A stretch of 64,000 nt of DNA from Craterilacuibacter sp. RT1T (GTDB lineage Bacteria; Pseudomonadota; Gammaproteobacteria; Burkholderiales; Chromobacteriaceae): NCBI RefSeq assembly GCF_023502145.1, contig NZ_JAMFLI010000005.1:1-64000 (forward strand), written 5' to 3'. Made by a program: the position numbers and the translations under genes. Shown here in pieces: positions 41,118 to 49,684 of this stretch (position 1 is the stretch's first letter; each line of letters opens with the position of its first letter). The notes below the pieces were generated by a model. The model had not been told where the DNA came from. It did not search any database and saw only the letters and a program-made list of their open reading frames with translations.

Positions 41118-42239
41118 ATGCAACGCCTCAGCCTTTTACTTGCCCTCCCCCTGCCCGCACTGGCCTCGCCACTCGTGCTGAACAATCCGGCAGCCATCCC
41201 GCAAACCCTCACCCTATCAAGCAGCGCGGCCGCGTTCGCCGCCAACGACGCCTTACCACTCAAACAACTGGACGGCGACTGGACGGTGTCCCCGCGCACC
41301 CGAGATGGCGTTGCCAAGGCAGTCGGCACCGCGCGCGCCGAACTTGCCGTCGCCCACCATGGCTGGCAAGTCTCCGCTTTCTACCGCGCCGAAGCATGGG
41401 CCAGTGCCAGCGAGGATGCGCTGGACCTGGTGTATCAGGACAAGAATGACCTCAAGCCCACCCCTGGCCGGCGCTACGACGCCGACTACCGGCTGGAAAC
41501 CTTCAGCGCGCGCGGAGTCGGACTGGCCCGCAGTTTCGAGCTGCCTGCCCTCGGCGCGTGGCGCTGGCAGGCCGGCGTCGGTGTCAGCCTGCTGGACGGG
41601 CTGGCCATGCGCGAAGACAAAGTCGCCGGCAGTGCGCTCGCCCTGAGCGAGCAGCAGTACCAGTTACAAGCCACACGCACCCTGCGTTACACCGGACTGG
41701 ATACCTCCAGCGGCTTCAACCCTTACCTAGGCGACGCCTCGCCGTCAGCCCGTGGCTACGCGCTCGATCTGGCGCTAGCCTGGCAATGGCAGGATGCGTG
41801 GCAAGGCCGCCTGTTGATCAACGACGCACTGGGAGAACTGCGCTGGCGCGACCTGCCGACCAGCACGCTGCAGGCAGACAGCGACGTCGCGCTAGACGCC
41901 AACGGCAACCGCCAGCCGCTGGCCAGCGGCCAGGATAGCCGTGCCGACTACACGCAGAAACTGCACAGCAAGACCGAACTGGCCGCCAGCTACCGGCAGC
42001 AGGCGTGGGAAACCGAAGCGTCGCTGACCCGTTACCGCGACGTCACCCTGCCGCAGCTGCGCGTCCGCTACCACGGCGTCGCCAACTGGCAGTTCGGGCT
42101 CGCTTACGAGAGCCGCTTCAAGACCGCCGGCGTCGAAATACGCCACCGTTATTTCAGGCTTGGCGTACACAGCGACGGCCGTTCGCCGTCGAACAGCCGG
42201 GCGACGGGGGTGCATGCCGGCCTGTTTTTGCCACTGTAA
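41118..42239 (+). CDS. Predicted outer-membrane beta-barrel protein, function unknown
   Basis: A 373-residue secreted protein. The signal peptide MQRLSLLLALPLPALA is cleaved before SPLV. The mature part is a succession of amphipathic strands with alternating aromatic residues (WQVSAFYRAEAW, WRWQAGVGVSLL, WQFGLAYESRF, EIRHRYFRLGVHS), as expected for a barrel of about 14-16 strands. The C-terminus is GLFLPL and not the usual terminal Phe. I do not recognise the family. It follows the second lipoprotein gene and could be its partner. The ribosome site is poor. It ends in copy 3 of the shared terminator. Confidence 0.7.
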   Translation: MQRLSLLLALPLPALASPLVLNNPAAIPQTLTLSSSAAAFAANDALPLKQLDGDWTVSPRTRDGVAKAVGTARAELAVAHHGWQVSAFYRAEAWASASEDALDLVYQDKNDLKPTPGRRYDADYRLETFSARGVGLARSFELPALGAWRWQAGVGVSLLDGLAMREDKVAGSALALSEQQYQLQATRTLRYTGLDTSSGFNPYLGDASPSARGYALDLALAWQWQDAWQGRLLINDALGELRWRDLPTSTLQADSDVALDANGNRQPLASGQDSRADYTQKLHSKTELAASYRQQAWETEASLTRYRDVTLPQLRVRYHGVANWQFGLAYESRFKTAGVEIRHRYFRLGVHSDGRSPSNSRATGVHAGLFLPL

Positions 42240-42255
42240 CTGTGCCCCACCAGCC

Positions 42256-42284
42256 AAAACGCCACGGCAAGCCGTGGCGTTTTT
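42256..42284. terminator. Terminator, copy 3 of the three-copy hairpin
   Basis: AAAACGCCACGGC and GCCGTGGCGTTTT pair between the convergent outer-membrane protein and acyl-CoA dehydrogenase genes. This copy is the likely original, since it stands beside the intact dehydrogenase gene. Confidence 0.9.
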
Positions 42285-42303
42285 CATGCAGAGCCGGTCA
42301 GGA

Positions 42304-44085
42304 TCAGAACAGATTTTCCGGCATTTCCAGCACGCTGCCGGCGCCCTCGAGGATCGCGGCGGCGAGGCCTGAGACCTGTGGCAACAGATGGTCGCCGTAG
42401 AAGCGTGCGCTGATGATTTTGGCCGACAGGAAGTCGGTATCGGCGCCCTCTTCAGCCAGCTTGCCCTCTGCGATCAGCGCCGCGCGGCCCATTTGCCAGC
42501 CGCCCAGCACGATCCCCATCAGCTTGAGGAAAGGCACCGAGCCGGCTGCCGCCAGTTGCGGCTGCGCCTTGAAGGTTTCCAGAATAAAGGCCACGCAACG
42601 CTCGGCTTCGCGGGCCGCGGCGGTCAGATTGGCCGACAGCTTAGGCTGGCTTGGCGCGAGCTTGGCAGCTACCAGACGGGTTTCTTCCAGCAGCGCCAGC
42701 GCGGTAGCGCCGCCTTCGCTAAAGGTCTTGCGCCCGATCAGATCCAGGCCGTGAATGCCGGTGGTGCCTTCATAAATCGAGGTAATGCGCGCATCACGGT
42801 AGTACTGGGCAACACCGGTTTCTTCGATAAAGCCCATGCCGCCATGCACCTGCACCGCCAGACTGGTGATTTCGTTGGCCTGTTCGGTATTCCAGCCCTT
42901 GACGATAGGGATCAGGAAGTTCACCAGTGACTGGTTTTTTGCCGCTTCGGCCGCTACCGGATGCTGGGCAGCGCGATCCATCGCTGCGGCGGCTACGCAA
43001 GCCAGTGCACGCTGCGCTTCGATCTGAACGCGCATGGTCATCAGCATGCGGCGTACATCCGGGTGCTGGATAATGGCCACGCCAGCCGGATCGGGCGAAC
43101 CGATGGCACGGCTTTGCACGCGGTCACGCGCGTATTCAACCGCCTTCTGGTAGGCGCGCTCGGACACAGCCATGCCCTCGACGCCCACGCCCAGACGTGC
43201 GTGATTCATCATGGTGAACATATAGGCAAGGCCCTTATTGGCTTCGCCAACCAGGAAACCCACCGCGCCGCCTTCGTCGCCAAAGCTCATCACTGCAGTC
43301 GGGCTGCCGTGGATGCCCAGCTTGTGCTCAAGCGAGACGCAGCGCACATCGTTGCGCGCGCCCAGGCTGCCATCGGCATTCACCAGATACTTGGGCACCA
43401 CAAACAGCGAGATCCCCTTCACCCCGGCCGGTGCATCCGGCAAACGCGCCAGCACCAGGTGGATGATGTTATCCGCCATATCGTGCTCGCCCCAGGTGAT
43501 GAAGATTTTCTGGCCACTGACCAGATAGCTGCCATCCGCTGCCGGCACGGCCTTGCTGCGTACCTGAGCGAGGTCGGAGCCGGCGCCCGGTTCGGTCAGG
43601 TTCATGGTACCGGTCCACTCGCCGGTTGCCATCTTGGGCAGATAAACGGCCTTGAGTTCGTCACCGGCGTGGTGATGCAGTGCTTCAACTGCGCCCAGCG
43701 TCAGCAATGGGGCCAGCGAGAAGGCGAGGTTGGCCGAGCACCACATTTCTTCGGTTGCCAGCGCAACCAGTGCCGGCATGCCCTGACCGCCAAACTCGGT
43801 CGGGGTGCGCAGGCCGGCCCAGCCGGATTCGACATATTGCTGCCAAGCGTCCTTAAAGCCGGGGGCGGAGGTCACGCTGTAGTCGGTGCTCCACTTAGCG
43901 CCTTGGTCGCCAGCCTTATTGATCGGGGCCAGCACGCCCTCGGCGAACTTGGCGGCTTCTTCCAGAATGGCGTCGACCAGATCGACCGAGCAGTCCTCAT
44001 AGCCGGGCAGGCTGCAGATGGACGGCAGTTCGGCCAGCTCGTTCAGGGCAAAGCGGATTTCCTTGACCGGTGCGTTGTAGATCAT
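42304..44085 (-). CDS. Acyl-CoA dehydrogenase (DmdC-like, long form)
   Basis: A 593-residue FAD enzyme of the long acyl-CoA dehydrogenase group that includes 3-methylmercaptopropionyl-CoA dehydrogenase. MNLTEPGAGSDLAQVRSKA and KIFITWGEHDM bind FAD; MMNHARLGVGVEGMAVSERAY and SLAVQVHGGMGFIEETGVAQYYRDARI are family signatures; the Glu of IYEGTTGI is the likely catalytic base. About 120 extra residues at the C-terminus form the acyl-CoA dehydrogenase C-like domain. AAGGAG precedes the ATG. It follows etfA, its likely electron acceptor. Substrate cannot be told from sequence. A decayed copy of its 3' end lies at 36395. Confidence 0.93.
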   Translation of the reverse strand: MIYNAPVKEIRFALNELAELPSICSLPGYEDCSVDLVDAILEEAAKFAEGVLAPINKAGDQGAKWSTDYSVTSAPGFKDAWQQYVESGWAGLRTPTEFGGQGMPALVALATEEMWCSANLAFSLAPLLTLGAVEALHHHAGDELKAVYLPKMATGEWTGTMNLTEPGAGSDLAQVRSKAVPAADGSYLVSGQKIFITWGEHDMADNIIHLVLARLPDAPAGVKGISLFVVPKYLVNADGSLGARNDVRCVSLEHKLGIHGSPTAVMSFGDEGGAVGFLVGEANKGLAYMFTMMNHARLGVGVEGMAVSERAYQKAVEYARDRVQSRAIGSPDPAGVAIIQHPDVRRMLMTMRVQIEAQRALACVAAAAMDRAAQHPVAAEAAKNQSLVNFLIPIVKGWNTEQANEITSLAVQVHGGMGFIEETGVAQYYRDARITSIYEGTTGIHGLDLIGRKTFSEGGATALALLEETRLVAAKLAPSQPKLSANLTAAAREAERCVAFILETFKAQPQLAAAGSVPFLKLMGIVLGGWQMGRAALIAEGKLAEEGADTDFLSAKIISARFYGDHLLPQVSGLAAAILEGAGSVLEMPENLF

Positions 44086-44123
44086 CGATCTCTCCTTTGA
44101 TGTGGGTGCAATGTTTCAAGTAC

Positions 44124-44209
44124 AAAAAAACCGGCCGCGCATTCACCTGAAGCCTGCCTTTACGACAGGGTAGTCTCCGGGGTGAACCGTCGGGCCGGTT
44201 CTGTTTTTT
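44124..44209 (-). terminator. Multi-stem structured element between etfA and the dehydrogenase gene
   Basis: Three nested stems can be drawn: 44129-44136 with 44193-44200 (AACCGGCC/GGCCGGTT), 44142-44147 with 44181-44186 (TTCACC/GGTGAA), and 44153-44158 with 44164-44169. On the minus strand the inner stem contains a G-U pair where the plus strand would have a C-A mismatch, so the RNA is probably read from the minus strand. A run of seven T follows the outer stem on that strand. It could be an elaborate terminator that lowers dehydrogenase expression, or a regulatory leader. Confidence 0.6.
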
Positions 44210-44251
44210 GTTGCGGGCAGGCATCAAGGCCTGCCTCGTTCCGGCTGTCGA

Positions 44252-45187
44252 TTACTTGGACAGCTCGGCCATCAGTTCCGGCACAACGGTGAACAAGTCA
44301 CCAACGATACCGTAATCAGCCACCTGGAAAATCGGCGCTTCTTCATCCTTGTTGATCGCAACGATCACCTTGGAATCCTTCATGCCGGCCAGGTGCTGGA
44401 TGGCACCGGAAATGCCGACGGCGAAGTAAAGCTGCGGTGCCACAACCTTGCCGGTCTGGCCGACCTGGTAGTCGTTTGGTGCATAGCCGGCATCCACGGC
44501 GGCGCGCGAAGCGCCTACTGCGGCACCCAGCTTGTCAGCCAGCGGCTCGATCACCGCCTTGAACTGTGCATCCGAACCCAGCGCACGGCCACCGGAAACG
44601 ATAATCTTGGCCGCGCCCAGTTCCGGACGGTCGGACTTGGTCAGCTCGGCGCCGACAAAGGTCGACAGCTGCGCATCCGCACCTGCGGCAATATTTTCCA
44701 GCGCCGCTGCGCCGCCGCCTGCCGCCGCTTCAAACGCGGTGGTACGCACGGTGATCACCTTGATCGCATCGGACGACTGCACTGTCGCCAGTACGTTGCC
44801 GGCGTAAACCGGACGCACGAAGGTGTCGGCCGACTCGATAGCCGAGATTTCGGAAATCTGCGCCACATCCAGCAAGGCCGCCACGCGTGGCAGCAGGTTC
44901 TTGCCGAAGCTGGAAGCGGGTGCCAATACATGGCTGTAAGCCTTGGCTAGATCAACGACCAGCGGGGCCAGATTCTCGGCCAGGCCGTGCGCGTATTGCG
45001 CGGCATCAGCCACCAGCACCTTGGCAACGCCGGCCACCGATTTGGCAGCATCGGCGGCGGCAGCGCAAGCGGCGCCGGCAACCAGTACATGCACGTCGCC
45101 ACCGAGCTTGGTCGCGGCGGTAATGGTGTTCAGAGTGCCTGCTTTCAGGCTCTGGTTGTCGTGTTCAGCGATAACGAGAATAGCCAT
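44252..45187 (-). CDS. etfA: Electron transfer flavoprotein alpha subunit
   Basis: A 311-residue FAD-binding subunit. The N-terminal domain begins [20 protein letters not shown]. The C-terminal FAD domain shows [34 protein letters not shown] and [17 protein letters not shown], the standard FAD-binding blocks, and ends DLFTVVPEL. With EtfB it passes electrons from acyl-CoA dehydrogenases to the ETF-quinone oxidoreductase. It starts three bases after the etfB stop and precedes the dehydrogenase gene. Confidence 0.97.
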   Translation of the reverse strand: MAILVIAEHDNQSLKAGTLNTITAATKLGGDVHVLVAGAACAAAADAAKSVAGVAKVLVADAAQYAHGLAENLAPLVVDLAKAYSHVLAPASSFGKNLLPRVAALLDVAQISEISAIESADTFVRPVYAGNVLATVQSSDAIKVITVRTTAFEAAAGGGAAALENIAAGADAQLSTFVGAELTKSDRPELGAAKIIVSGGRALGSDAQFKAVIEPLADKLGAAVGASRAAVDAGYAPNDYQVGQTGKVVAPQLYFAVGISGAIQHLAGMKDSKVIVAINKDEEAPIFQVADYGIVGDLFTVVPELMAELSK

Positions 45188-45190
45188 GGC

Positions 45191-45940
45191 TTACAGCACC
45201 TTTGCTTCGTTCTTGAGTTTGGCCACCAGCTCGGCAGCGGAGGCCACCTTGATGCCGGCGGAACGCTTGGCAGGCTCGGCCACTTTGAGGGTGGTCAGGC
45301 GCGGGGTCACATCGACACCCAGATCAGCCGGGGAAACTTTTTCCAGCGGCTTTTTCTTGGCCGCCATAATATTAGGCAGCTTGACGTAGCGCGGTTCGTT
45401 CAGGCGCAAGTCGGTGGTCACCACGGCCGGCAATGCCAGCTTGACGGTTTCGAGGCCGCCATCAATTTCGCGGGTGACATTGACGGTTTCAGCCGCCAGA
45501 TCCACCTTGGACGCGAACGTGCCCTGACCCCAACCCAAGAGCGCAGCCACCATCTGGCCAGTCTGGTTGGCATCATCGTCGATCGCCTGCTTGCCCAGAA
45601 TCATCAGCTGCGGTGCTTCCTTGGCGGCGATTTCCTTAAGCAGCTTGGCCACGGCCAAAGGCTGCAACTCGGTCTCGGTTTCCACCAGAATGGCACGGTC
45701 CGCACCCATGGCCAGCGCCGTACGCAGCGTTTCTTCACACTGCTTGACCCCCATGGATACCACGATGATTTCCGACGCCTTGCCGGCTTCTTTCAGGCGC
45801 ACAGCCTCTTCTACGGCGATCTCGTCAAACGGGTTCATCGACATCTTGACGTTGGCGATATCCACACCGCTACCGTCAGCCTTGACCCTCACCTTCACGT
45901 TGTAATCAACAACGCGTTTCACAGCGACTAGAACTTTCAT
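45191..45940 (-). CDS. etfB: Electron transfer flavoprotein beta subunit
   Basis: A 249-residue AMP-binding partner of EtfA. It starts [20 protein letters not shown], with the family block [18 protein letters not shown] near residue 38 and [15 protein letters not shown] near 125. The ATG at 45940 has GGAGGAAT just before it; the frame is open 13 codons further upstream. It heads the etfB-etfA-acyl-CoA dehydrogenase unit and is divergent from the phaJ-like gene. Confidence 0.97.
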   Translation of the reverse strand: MKVLVAVKRVVDYNVKVRVKADGSGVDIANVKMSMNPFDEIAVEEAVRLKEAGKASEIIVVSMGVKQCEETLRTALAMGADRAILVETETELQPLAVAKLLKEIAAKEAPQLMILGKQAIDDDANQTGQMVAALLGWGQGTFASKVDLAAETVNVTREIDGGLETVKLALPAVVTTDLRLNEPRYVKLPNIMAAKKKPLEKVSPADLGVDVTPRLTTLKVAEPAKRSAGIKVASAAELVAKLKNEAKVL

Positions 45941-46176
45941 ATTCCTCCAGCGTATGCTTCGGACTGGTTGATCGATCATTGACGCATGCAGCCGTAGCCT
46001 AACGTGATGCGCTGCCGCGCCCTAGCATTCAAACAATCGTTTGAAGAAAGCGCAAGCCCCACATGCACAAAATCTGGCCTCTCCGCTTTTTGCGCCCTTA
46101 ACACGCAATTTGCCTGTCACGACTTGCGTGTACAATGCACTGCAACATTTCATCATCATAATACGGGAGTACCCTC

Positions 46177-46596
46177 ATGACCGTCTACTTCGAAGACCTG
46201 AAAATCGGTGATTTCGCCGAGTACGCCAAAACCATTACCGAAGCGGACATCCTGATGTTTGCTGCAGTCTCGGGCGACGATAACCCGGTTCACATCAATC
46301 AGGAATACGCCGAACAGACCATGTTCGGTGGCCGCATCGCCCACGGCATGCTGACCGCCAGCCTGATCTCCACCGTAGTCGGCACCCGTCTGCCCGGCCC
46401 TGGTACCATCTATTTGTCGCAGTCCACCCGCTTCAAGGCTCCGGTCAAAATCGGCCAGACTGTGACCGCACGCGCAACAGTGACCGAACTGGATCCTGCT
46501 AAAAAACGAGTGAAATTCGCCACCCAGTGTTTTGTCGCCGGCAATGTGATTCTGGAAGGCGAATCGCTGGTTATCGCGCCGTCGCGTCCGGAATAA
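46177..46596 (+). CDS. phaJ: MaoC-like (R)-specific enoyl-CoA hydratase
   Basis: A 139-residue hot-dog fold hydratase that adds water to trans-2-enoyl-CoA to give (R)-3-hydroxyacyl-CoA. The catalytic Asp and His lie in SGDDNPVHINQEYAEQT near residues 31-46, and FGGRIAHGMLTASLIS completes the signature. In PHA-making betaproteobacteria it links beta-oxidation to polymer synthesis; no PHA synthase gene is in the window, so that role is inference. GGGAGT precedes the ATG. The gene is divergent from etfB. Confidence 0.9.
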   Translation: MTVYFEDLKIGDFAEYAKTITEADILMFAAVSGDDNPVHINQEYAEQTMFGGRIAHGMLTASLISTVVGTRLPGPGTIYLSQSTRFKAPVKIGQTVTARATVTELDPAKKRVKFATQCFVAGNVILEGESLVIAPSRPE

Positions 46597-46700
46597 GGCT
46601 CGGGACTCGGGACTTGGGAGTGGGGAGTGGGTGTTAAGACCAGTCACGCTCGTGTCAACAGAGCAGATCCCCGGCTCCCCGATCCCTACTCCCCACTCCC
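46597..46700. repeat. Inverted arrays of a GGGGAGT-like heptamer
   Basis: Left of the centre (46597-46631) five seven-base units run in a row: GGCTCGG, GACTCGG, GACTTGG, GAGTGGG, GAGTGGG. Right of the centre (46666-46700) a similar array runs on the other strand: GGGAGTG, GGGAGTA, GGGATCG, GGGAGCC. The two arrays can fold into a long hairpin around about 35 bases. It lies between the convergent phaJ and queG genes and encodes the last codons of queG. A related element is at 49457. Confidence 0.75.
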
Positions 46701-47750
46701 ATGCTGCGCCAGCGCCCAGGCCACATGCTCGCGCACCAGCGCCGAGTCGTGACTGCGCCGGGCTTGCAGCGCTGCCATCACCGCAGGGCTCGCCGGCGCA
46801 TTACCCAGGCCTACCGCCAGATTGCGCAGCCAGCGCTCGTAACCGATGCGGTAGATCGGGCTGCCGGCCATGCGCTGATTGAATTCGTCTTCACTCCAGC
46901 CAAACAGTTCGACCAGAGACACATCGTCCAGACCATGGCGCACGGCAAAGTCCGCCTCGCCGCTTGCCACGGCAAAACGGTTCCATGGACACACCAGCTG
47001 GCAGTCATCACAGCCGTATACCCGGTTGCCGATCAAGGGGCGCAGCGCCTCGGGAATGGCACCAGCCAGTTCGATGGTGAGATAAGAGATGCAGCGCCGC
47101 GCATCCAGCTGATAAGGCGCAATAATGGCCTGCGTCGGGCAAACCGTGATGCAGCGCGTACAACTGCCGCAGTGCGCCGGCTCCTCATGGTCTTCGGGCA
47201 GCGGCAGGTCGGTGACGATCTCGCCCAAAAAAAACAGCGACCCCTGCTCGCGATTGAGCAGCAAGGTGTGCTTGCCGCGCCAGCCCAGGCCGGACTGCGC
47301 CGCCAGTGCCACCTCGGCAATAGGGGCACTATCGGTAAACACCCGCGCCCCCAGGGTCTCGGCTACCGTCCGCACGCGCTCGCTCAGCGCCTGCAGGCGT
47401 TTACGCAAGACCTTGTGATAATCGCGCCCCAGCGCGTAACGCGACAGATACGCCGCCTGCGGGTCGCCAAGTACCGCCTCGGCCGCCCTGGCCTCGCCCG
47501 GCCAGTAATTCATGCGCAGCGAAATCACGCTCAGGGCGCCGGGCACCAGCTCGGCCGGGCGTACCCGCATCAGGCCATGGCGCGCCATATAATCCATTTC
47601 ACCGTGGAGCCCGGCATCCAGCCAGGCCTGCAGGCGCGCTGCGGCCTCGGGCGGCAGCGCGGCACGGGTGATACGCACGCCATCAAAGCCCAGTTCTTGC
47701 GCCCATGCTTTGATTTGTGCCGCCAATTCGGGATAATCCACGTTTTGCAT
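46686..47750 (-). CDS. queG: Epoxyqueuosine reductase
   Basis: A 354-residue cobalamin and iron-sulfur enzyme that completes queuosine in tRNA. Two 4Fe-4S motifs are visible: CGSCTRCITVCPTQAI near residue 180, and DDCQLVCPWN near 235, with the conserved Cys of YGCDDC. The N-terminal half holds the cobalamin-binding part, and RYALGRDYHKVLRKRL is a family block. I prefer the ATG at 47750 with GAGAG upstream; an ATG at 47765 is also in frame. The last codons (GSGE, stop) lie inside the heptamer repeat. It is divergent from tsaE with almost no spacer. Confidence 0.95.
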   Translation of the reverse strand: MQNVDYPELAAQIKAWAQELGFDGVRITRAALPPEAAARLQAWLDAGLHGEMDYMARHGLMRVRPAELVPGALSVISLRMNYWPGEARAAEAVLGDPQAAYLSRYALGRDYHKVLRKRLQALSERVRTVAETLGARVFTDSAPIAEVALAAQSGLGWRGKHTLLLNREQGSLFFLGEIVTDLPLPEDHEEPAHCGSCTRCITVCPTQAIIAPYQLDARRCISYLTIELAGAIPEALRPLIGNRVYGCDDCQLVCPWNRFAVASGEADFAVRHGLDDVSLVELFGWSEDEFNQRMAGSPIYRIGYERWLRNLAVGLGNAPASPAVMAALQARRSHDSALVREHVAWALAQHGSGE

Positions 47751-47763
47751 TTTACTCTCGGTC

Positions 47764-48240
47764 ATGGCTATGGATGATACCAGCACCCGCAGCGGCTACC
47801 TGCCGGATGAAGCGGCCACACTCGCCCTAGGCGCCAGCCTGGCACAGGCCATCGTCCCGGGCACGGTGATTTTTCTGGAAGGAGACCTTGGCGCCGGCAA
47901 AACCACGCTCACCCGCGGCCTGCTACAGGGGCTGGGCCATCAGGGACGGGTCAAGAGCCCGACCTATACGCTGGTCGAGACCTACCCGCTGGCGAGTCTG
48001 ACCGCGCACCATTTCGACCTGTACCGCTTCAATGATCCGGAAGAGTGGGAAGACGCCGGCTTTCGCGAACTATTCGGCCACGATACCCTGTGTCTGGTCG
48101 AATGGCCGGAAAAGGCACAAGGCCTGTTGCCGCAGCCTCATCTCACCCTCGAGCTGGCAGTAGCCGATGATGGCCGCAGCTACCGCATCCACGCCCATGA
48201 CGCACAAGGGATTCAATGTCTGAGCCGACTTTCGATCTAA
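47764..48240 (+). CDS. tsaE: tRNA N6-adenosine threonylcarbamoyltransferase subunit TsaE
   Basis: A 158-residue ATPase needed for t6A formation at position 37 of ANN-decoding tRNAs, acting with TsaB and TsaD. Walker A is [22 protein letters not shown] near residues 37-57, and [12 protein letters not shown] follows, with HHFDLYRF near 80 as Walker B-like. The start could be 47764 or the ATG at 47770; neither has a clear ribosome site. It overlaps the amiC start by 25 bases, the usual tsaE-amiC pair. Confidence 0.93.
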   Translation: MAMDDTSTRSGYLPDEAATLALGASLAQAIVPGTVIFLEGDLGAGKTTLTRGLLQGLGHQGRVKSPTYTLVETYPLASLTAHHFDLYRFNDPEEWEDAGFRELFGHDTLCLVEWPEKAQGLLPQPHLTLELAVADDGRSYRIHAHDAQGIQCLSRLSI

Positions 48241-49454
48241 GCCGCCGCCATCTGGTCGGCGCCGCTGCCGCAACCTGGCTGCTGTCCGTCAGCCGCATCG
48301 GTTTTGCCGCCGTGCCGCAAATCGTGGCGCTGCGCATCTGGCCCTCCTCCACCTATACCCGCATTACGCTGGAGTCCAGCGAAACACTGCGCTACAAGCA
48401 GTTCAATCTGAGTAATCCGGCGCGGCTGGTGGTCGATCTGGAGGGGGTGACACTCAACGCGCTGTTGACTGGCATCAATAGCCAGATCACCGATGCCGAC
48501 CCCTATATCAAGAGCGCCCGCGCCGGCCAGTTCACCCCGGATACCGTACGCTTGGTGCTGGAACTGAAGACCGATGTCGCCCCGCAAGTGTTTACCCTGA
48601 ACCCGGTTGCCGGCTTTCGCGACCGGCTGGTGGTCGACTTGTATCCGGCTAAGGCGCAGGAAGACCCGCTGCTGGCGCTCTTGCAGGACTACAACAAGGG
48701 CAAGCTGGACGAGCAGCCGCAACTGAAGCCGCAGCCGGGCAAGGCCGGCATCGACCGGCCGGTGACCATCGTGCTCGACCCCGGCCATGGCGGTGAAGAC
48801 CCCGGCGCCGTCGGGCCTTCCGGTGTGCGGGAAAAAGATGTGGTGCTGAAAATTGCGCGCGAGCTGCAGAAGATGATCAACAGCCAGCGCAATATGCGCG
48901 CGCATCTGACGCGCGATGAAGACGTTTTCATTCCGCTGGGGGTGCGCGTGGCCAAGGCACGCAAGCTGGGAGCGGACCTCTTTATCTCCATCCATGCCGA
49001 CGCCTTTACCACGCCGACGGCGCGCGGCTCTTCGGTGTTTGCCCTGTCGGAAAAAGGCGCAACCTCGACCGCGGCACGCTTTCTGGCCAAAACCCAGAAC
49101 GATGCCGACTTGATAGGCGGGGTGAAAATAGGCGGCAAAGACAAGTATCTGGCGCATACCCTGCTCGACTTAACCCAAACGGCCACCATCAATGACAGCC
49201 TGAAGCTGGGCAAGGCGGTACTGGGACGCATGGGCAACCTGAATACCCTGCACAAATCGCGGGTGGAACAGGCGGGCTTTGCCGTACTCAAGGCGCCGGA
49301 CATTCCATCGATTCTGGTCGAAACGGCGTTTATCAGTAATCCGGAAGAAGAAAGAAAGCTGGTGGACCCGGCCTTCCAGCGCCAGATGGCGGAGGCGCTG
49401 CTAGCCGGAGTGAAGGGCTACTTCTCGCAAAGTACCTTGTTCGCCAGAACTTAA
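48216..49454 (+). CDS. amiC: N-acetylmuramoyl-L-alanine amidase, Tat-exported
   Basis: A 412-residue septal peptidoglycan amidase. The N-terminus has a twin-arginine signal, [19 protein letters not shown], as in E. coli AmiC. The AMIN targeting domain spans about residues 35-130. The zinc amidase_3 domain (about 175-400) shows the ligands in [14 protein letters not shown], the block FISIHADAF, and [14 protein letters not shown] with the catalytic Glu. It is translated from inside the tsaE end. It splits daughter cells in the periplasm. It ends just before a heptamer repeat. Confidence 0.95.
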   Translation: MSEPTFDLSRRHLVGAAAATWLLSVSRIGFAAVPQIVALRIWPSSTYTRITLESSETLRYKQFNLSNPARLVVDLEGVTLNALLTGINSQITDADPYIKSARAGQFTPDTVRLVLELKTDVAPQVFTLNPVAGFRDRLVVDLYPAKAQEDPLLALLQDYNKGKLDEQPQLKPQPGKAGIDRPVTIVLDPGHGGEDPGAVGPSGVREKDVVLKIARELQKMINSQRNMRAHLTRDEDVFIPLGVRVAKARKLGADLFISIHADAFTTPTARGSSVFALSEKGATSTAARFLAKTQNDADLIGGVKIGGKDKYLAHTLLDLTQTATINDSLKLGKAVLGRMGNLNTLHKSRVEQAGFAVLKAPDIPSILVETAFISNPEEERKLVDPAFQRQMAEALLAGVKGYFSQSTLFART

Positions 49455-49456
49455 AA

Positions 49457-49502
49457 TAGGGAGTAGGGAAGAGAGAGTGGGGAGTAACACTCCCTACTCC
49501 CC
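49457..49502. repeat. Second inverted GGGGAGT-like heptamer element
   Basis: GGGAGTAGGGA (49459-49469) pairs perfectly with TCCCTACTCCC (49491-49501), and GGGGAGTA (49479-49486) with TACTCCCC (49495-49502) as an alternative fold. The unit is the same as in the element at 46597. It lies between the convergent amiC and yacG genes and supplies the yacG stop codon. Confidence 0.75.
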
Positions 49503-49682
49503 AATCTCATCCGGCGGGGAGGTCGGGACGCGATAGCTTTCATCGGCCCACTGCCCCAGATCGATCAGCTTGCAGCGCTCGCTGCAAAACGGACGGTAGC
49601 GGCTTTCCGGTGTCCACGGCACGGATGCGCCGCAAGTCGGGCAGGAAACGGTTTTAATCGGGGTATTGCTCTGGCTGGTCAT
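49494..49682 (-). CDS. yacG: DNA gyrase inhibitor YacG
   Basis: A 62-residue zinc protein that binds GyrB and inhibits gyrase. The four Cys ligands lie in [11 protein letters not shown] and [25 protein letters not shown] follows as in the family. The ATG at 49682 is chosen over an upstream TTG or other start. The final IGE-stop is encoded by the heptamer repeat GGGGAGTAG. It lies just after zapD, whose stop codon is three bases before. Confidence 0.93.
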   Translation of the reverse strand: MTSQSNTPIKTVSCPTCGASVPWTPESRYRPFCSERCKLIDLGQWADESYRVPTSPPDEIGE

Positions 49683-49684
49683 GG

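Noticed and set aside
34517-42300. Accessory block as a prophage or transposon
   Set aside because: No integrase, transposase, terminal inverted repeats or attachment site at a tRNA gene was found; the only flanking repeats are the dehydrogenase tail copies.
42961-44100. Plus-strand open frame of 379 codons opposite the acyl-CoA dehydrogenase gene
   Set aside because: Antisense shadow with unstructured composition.
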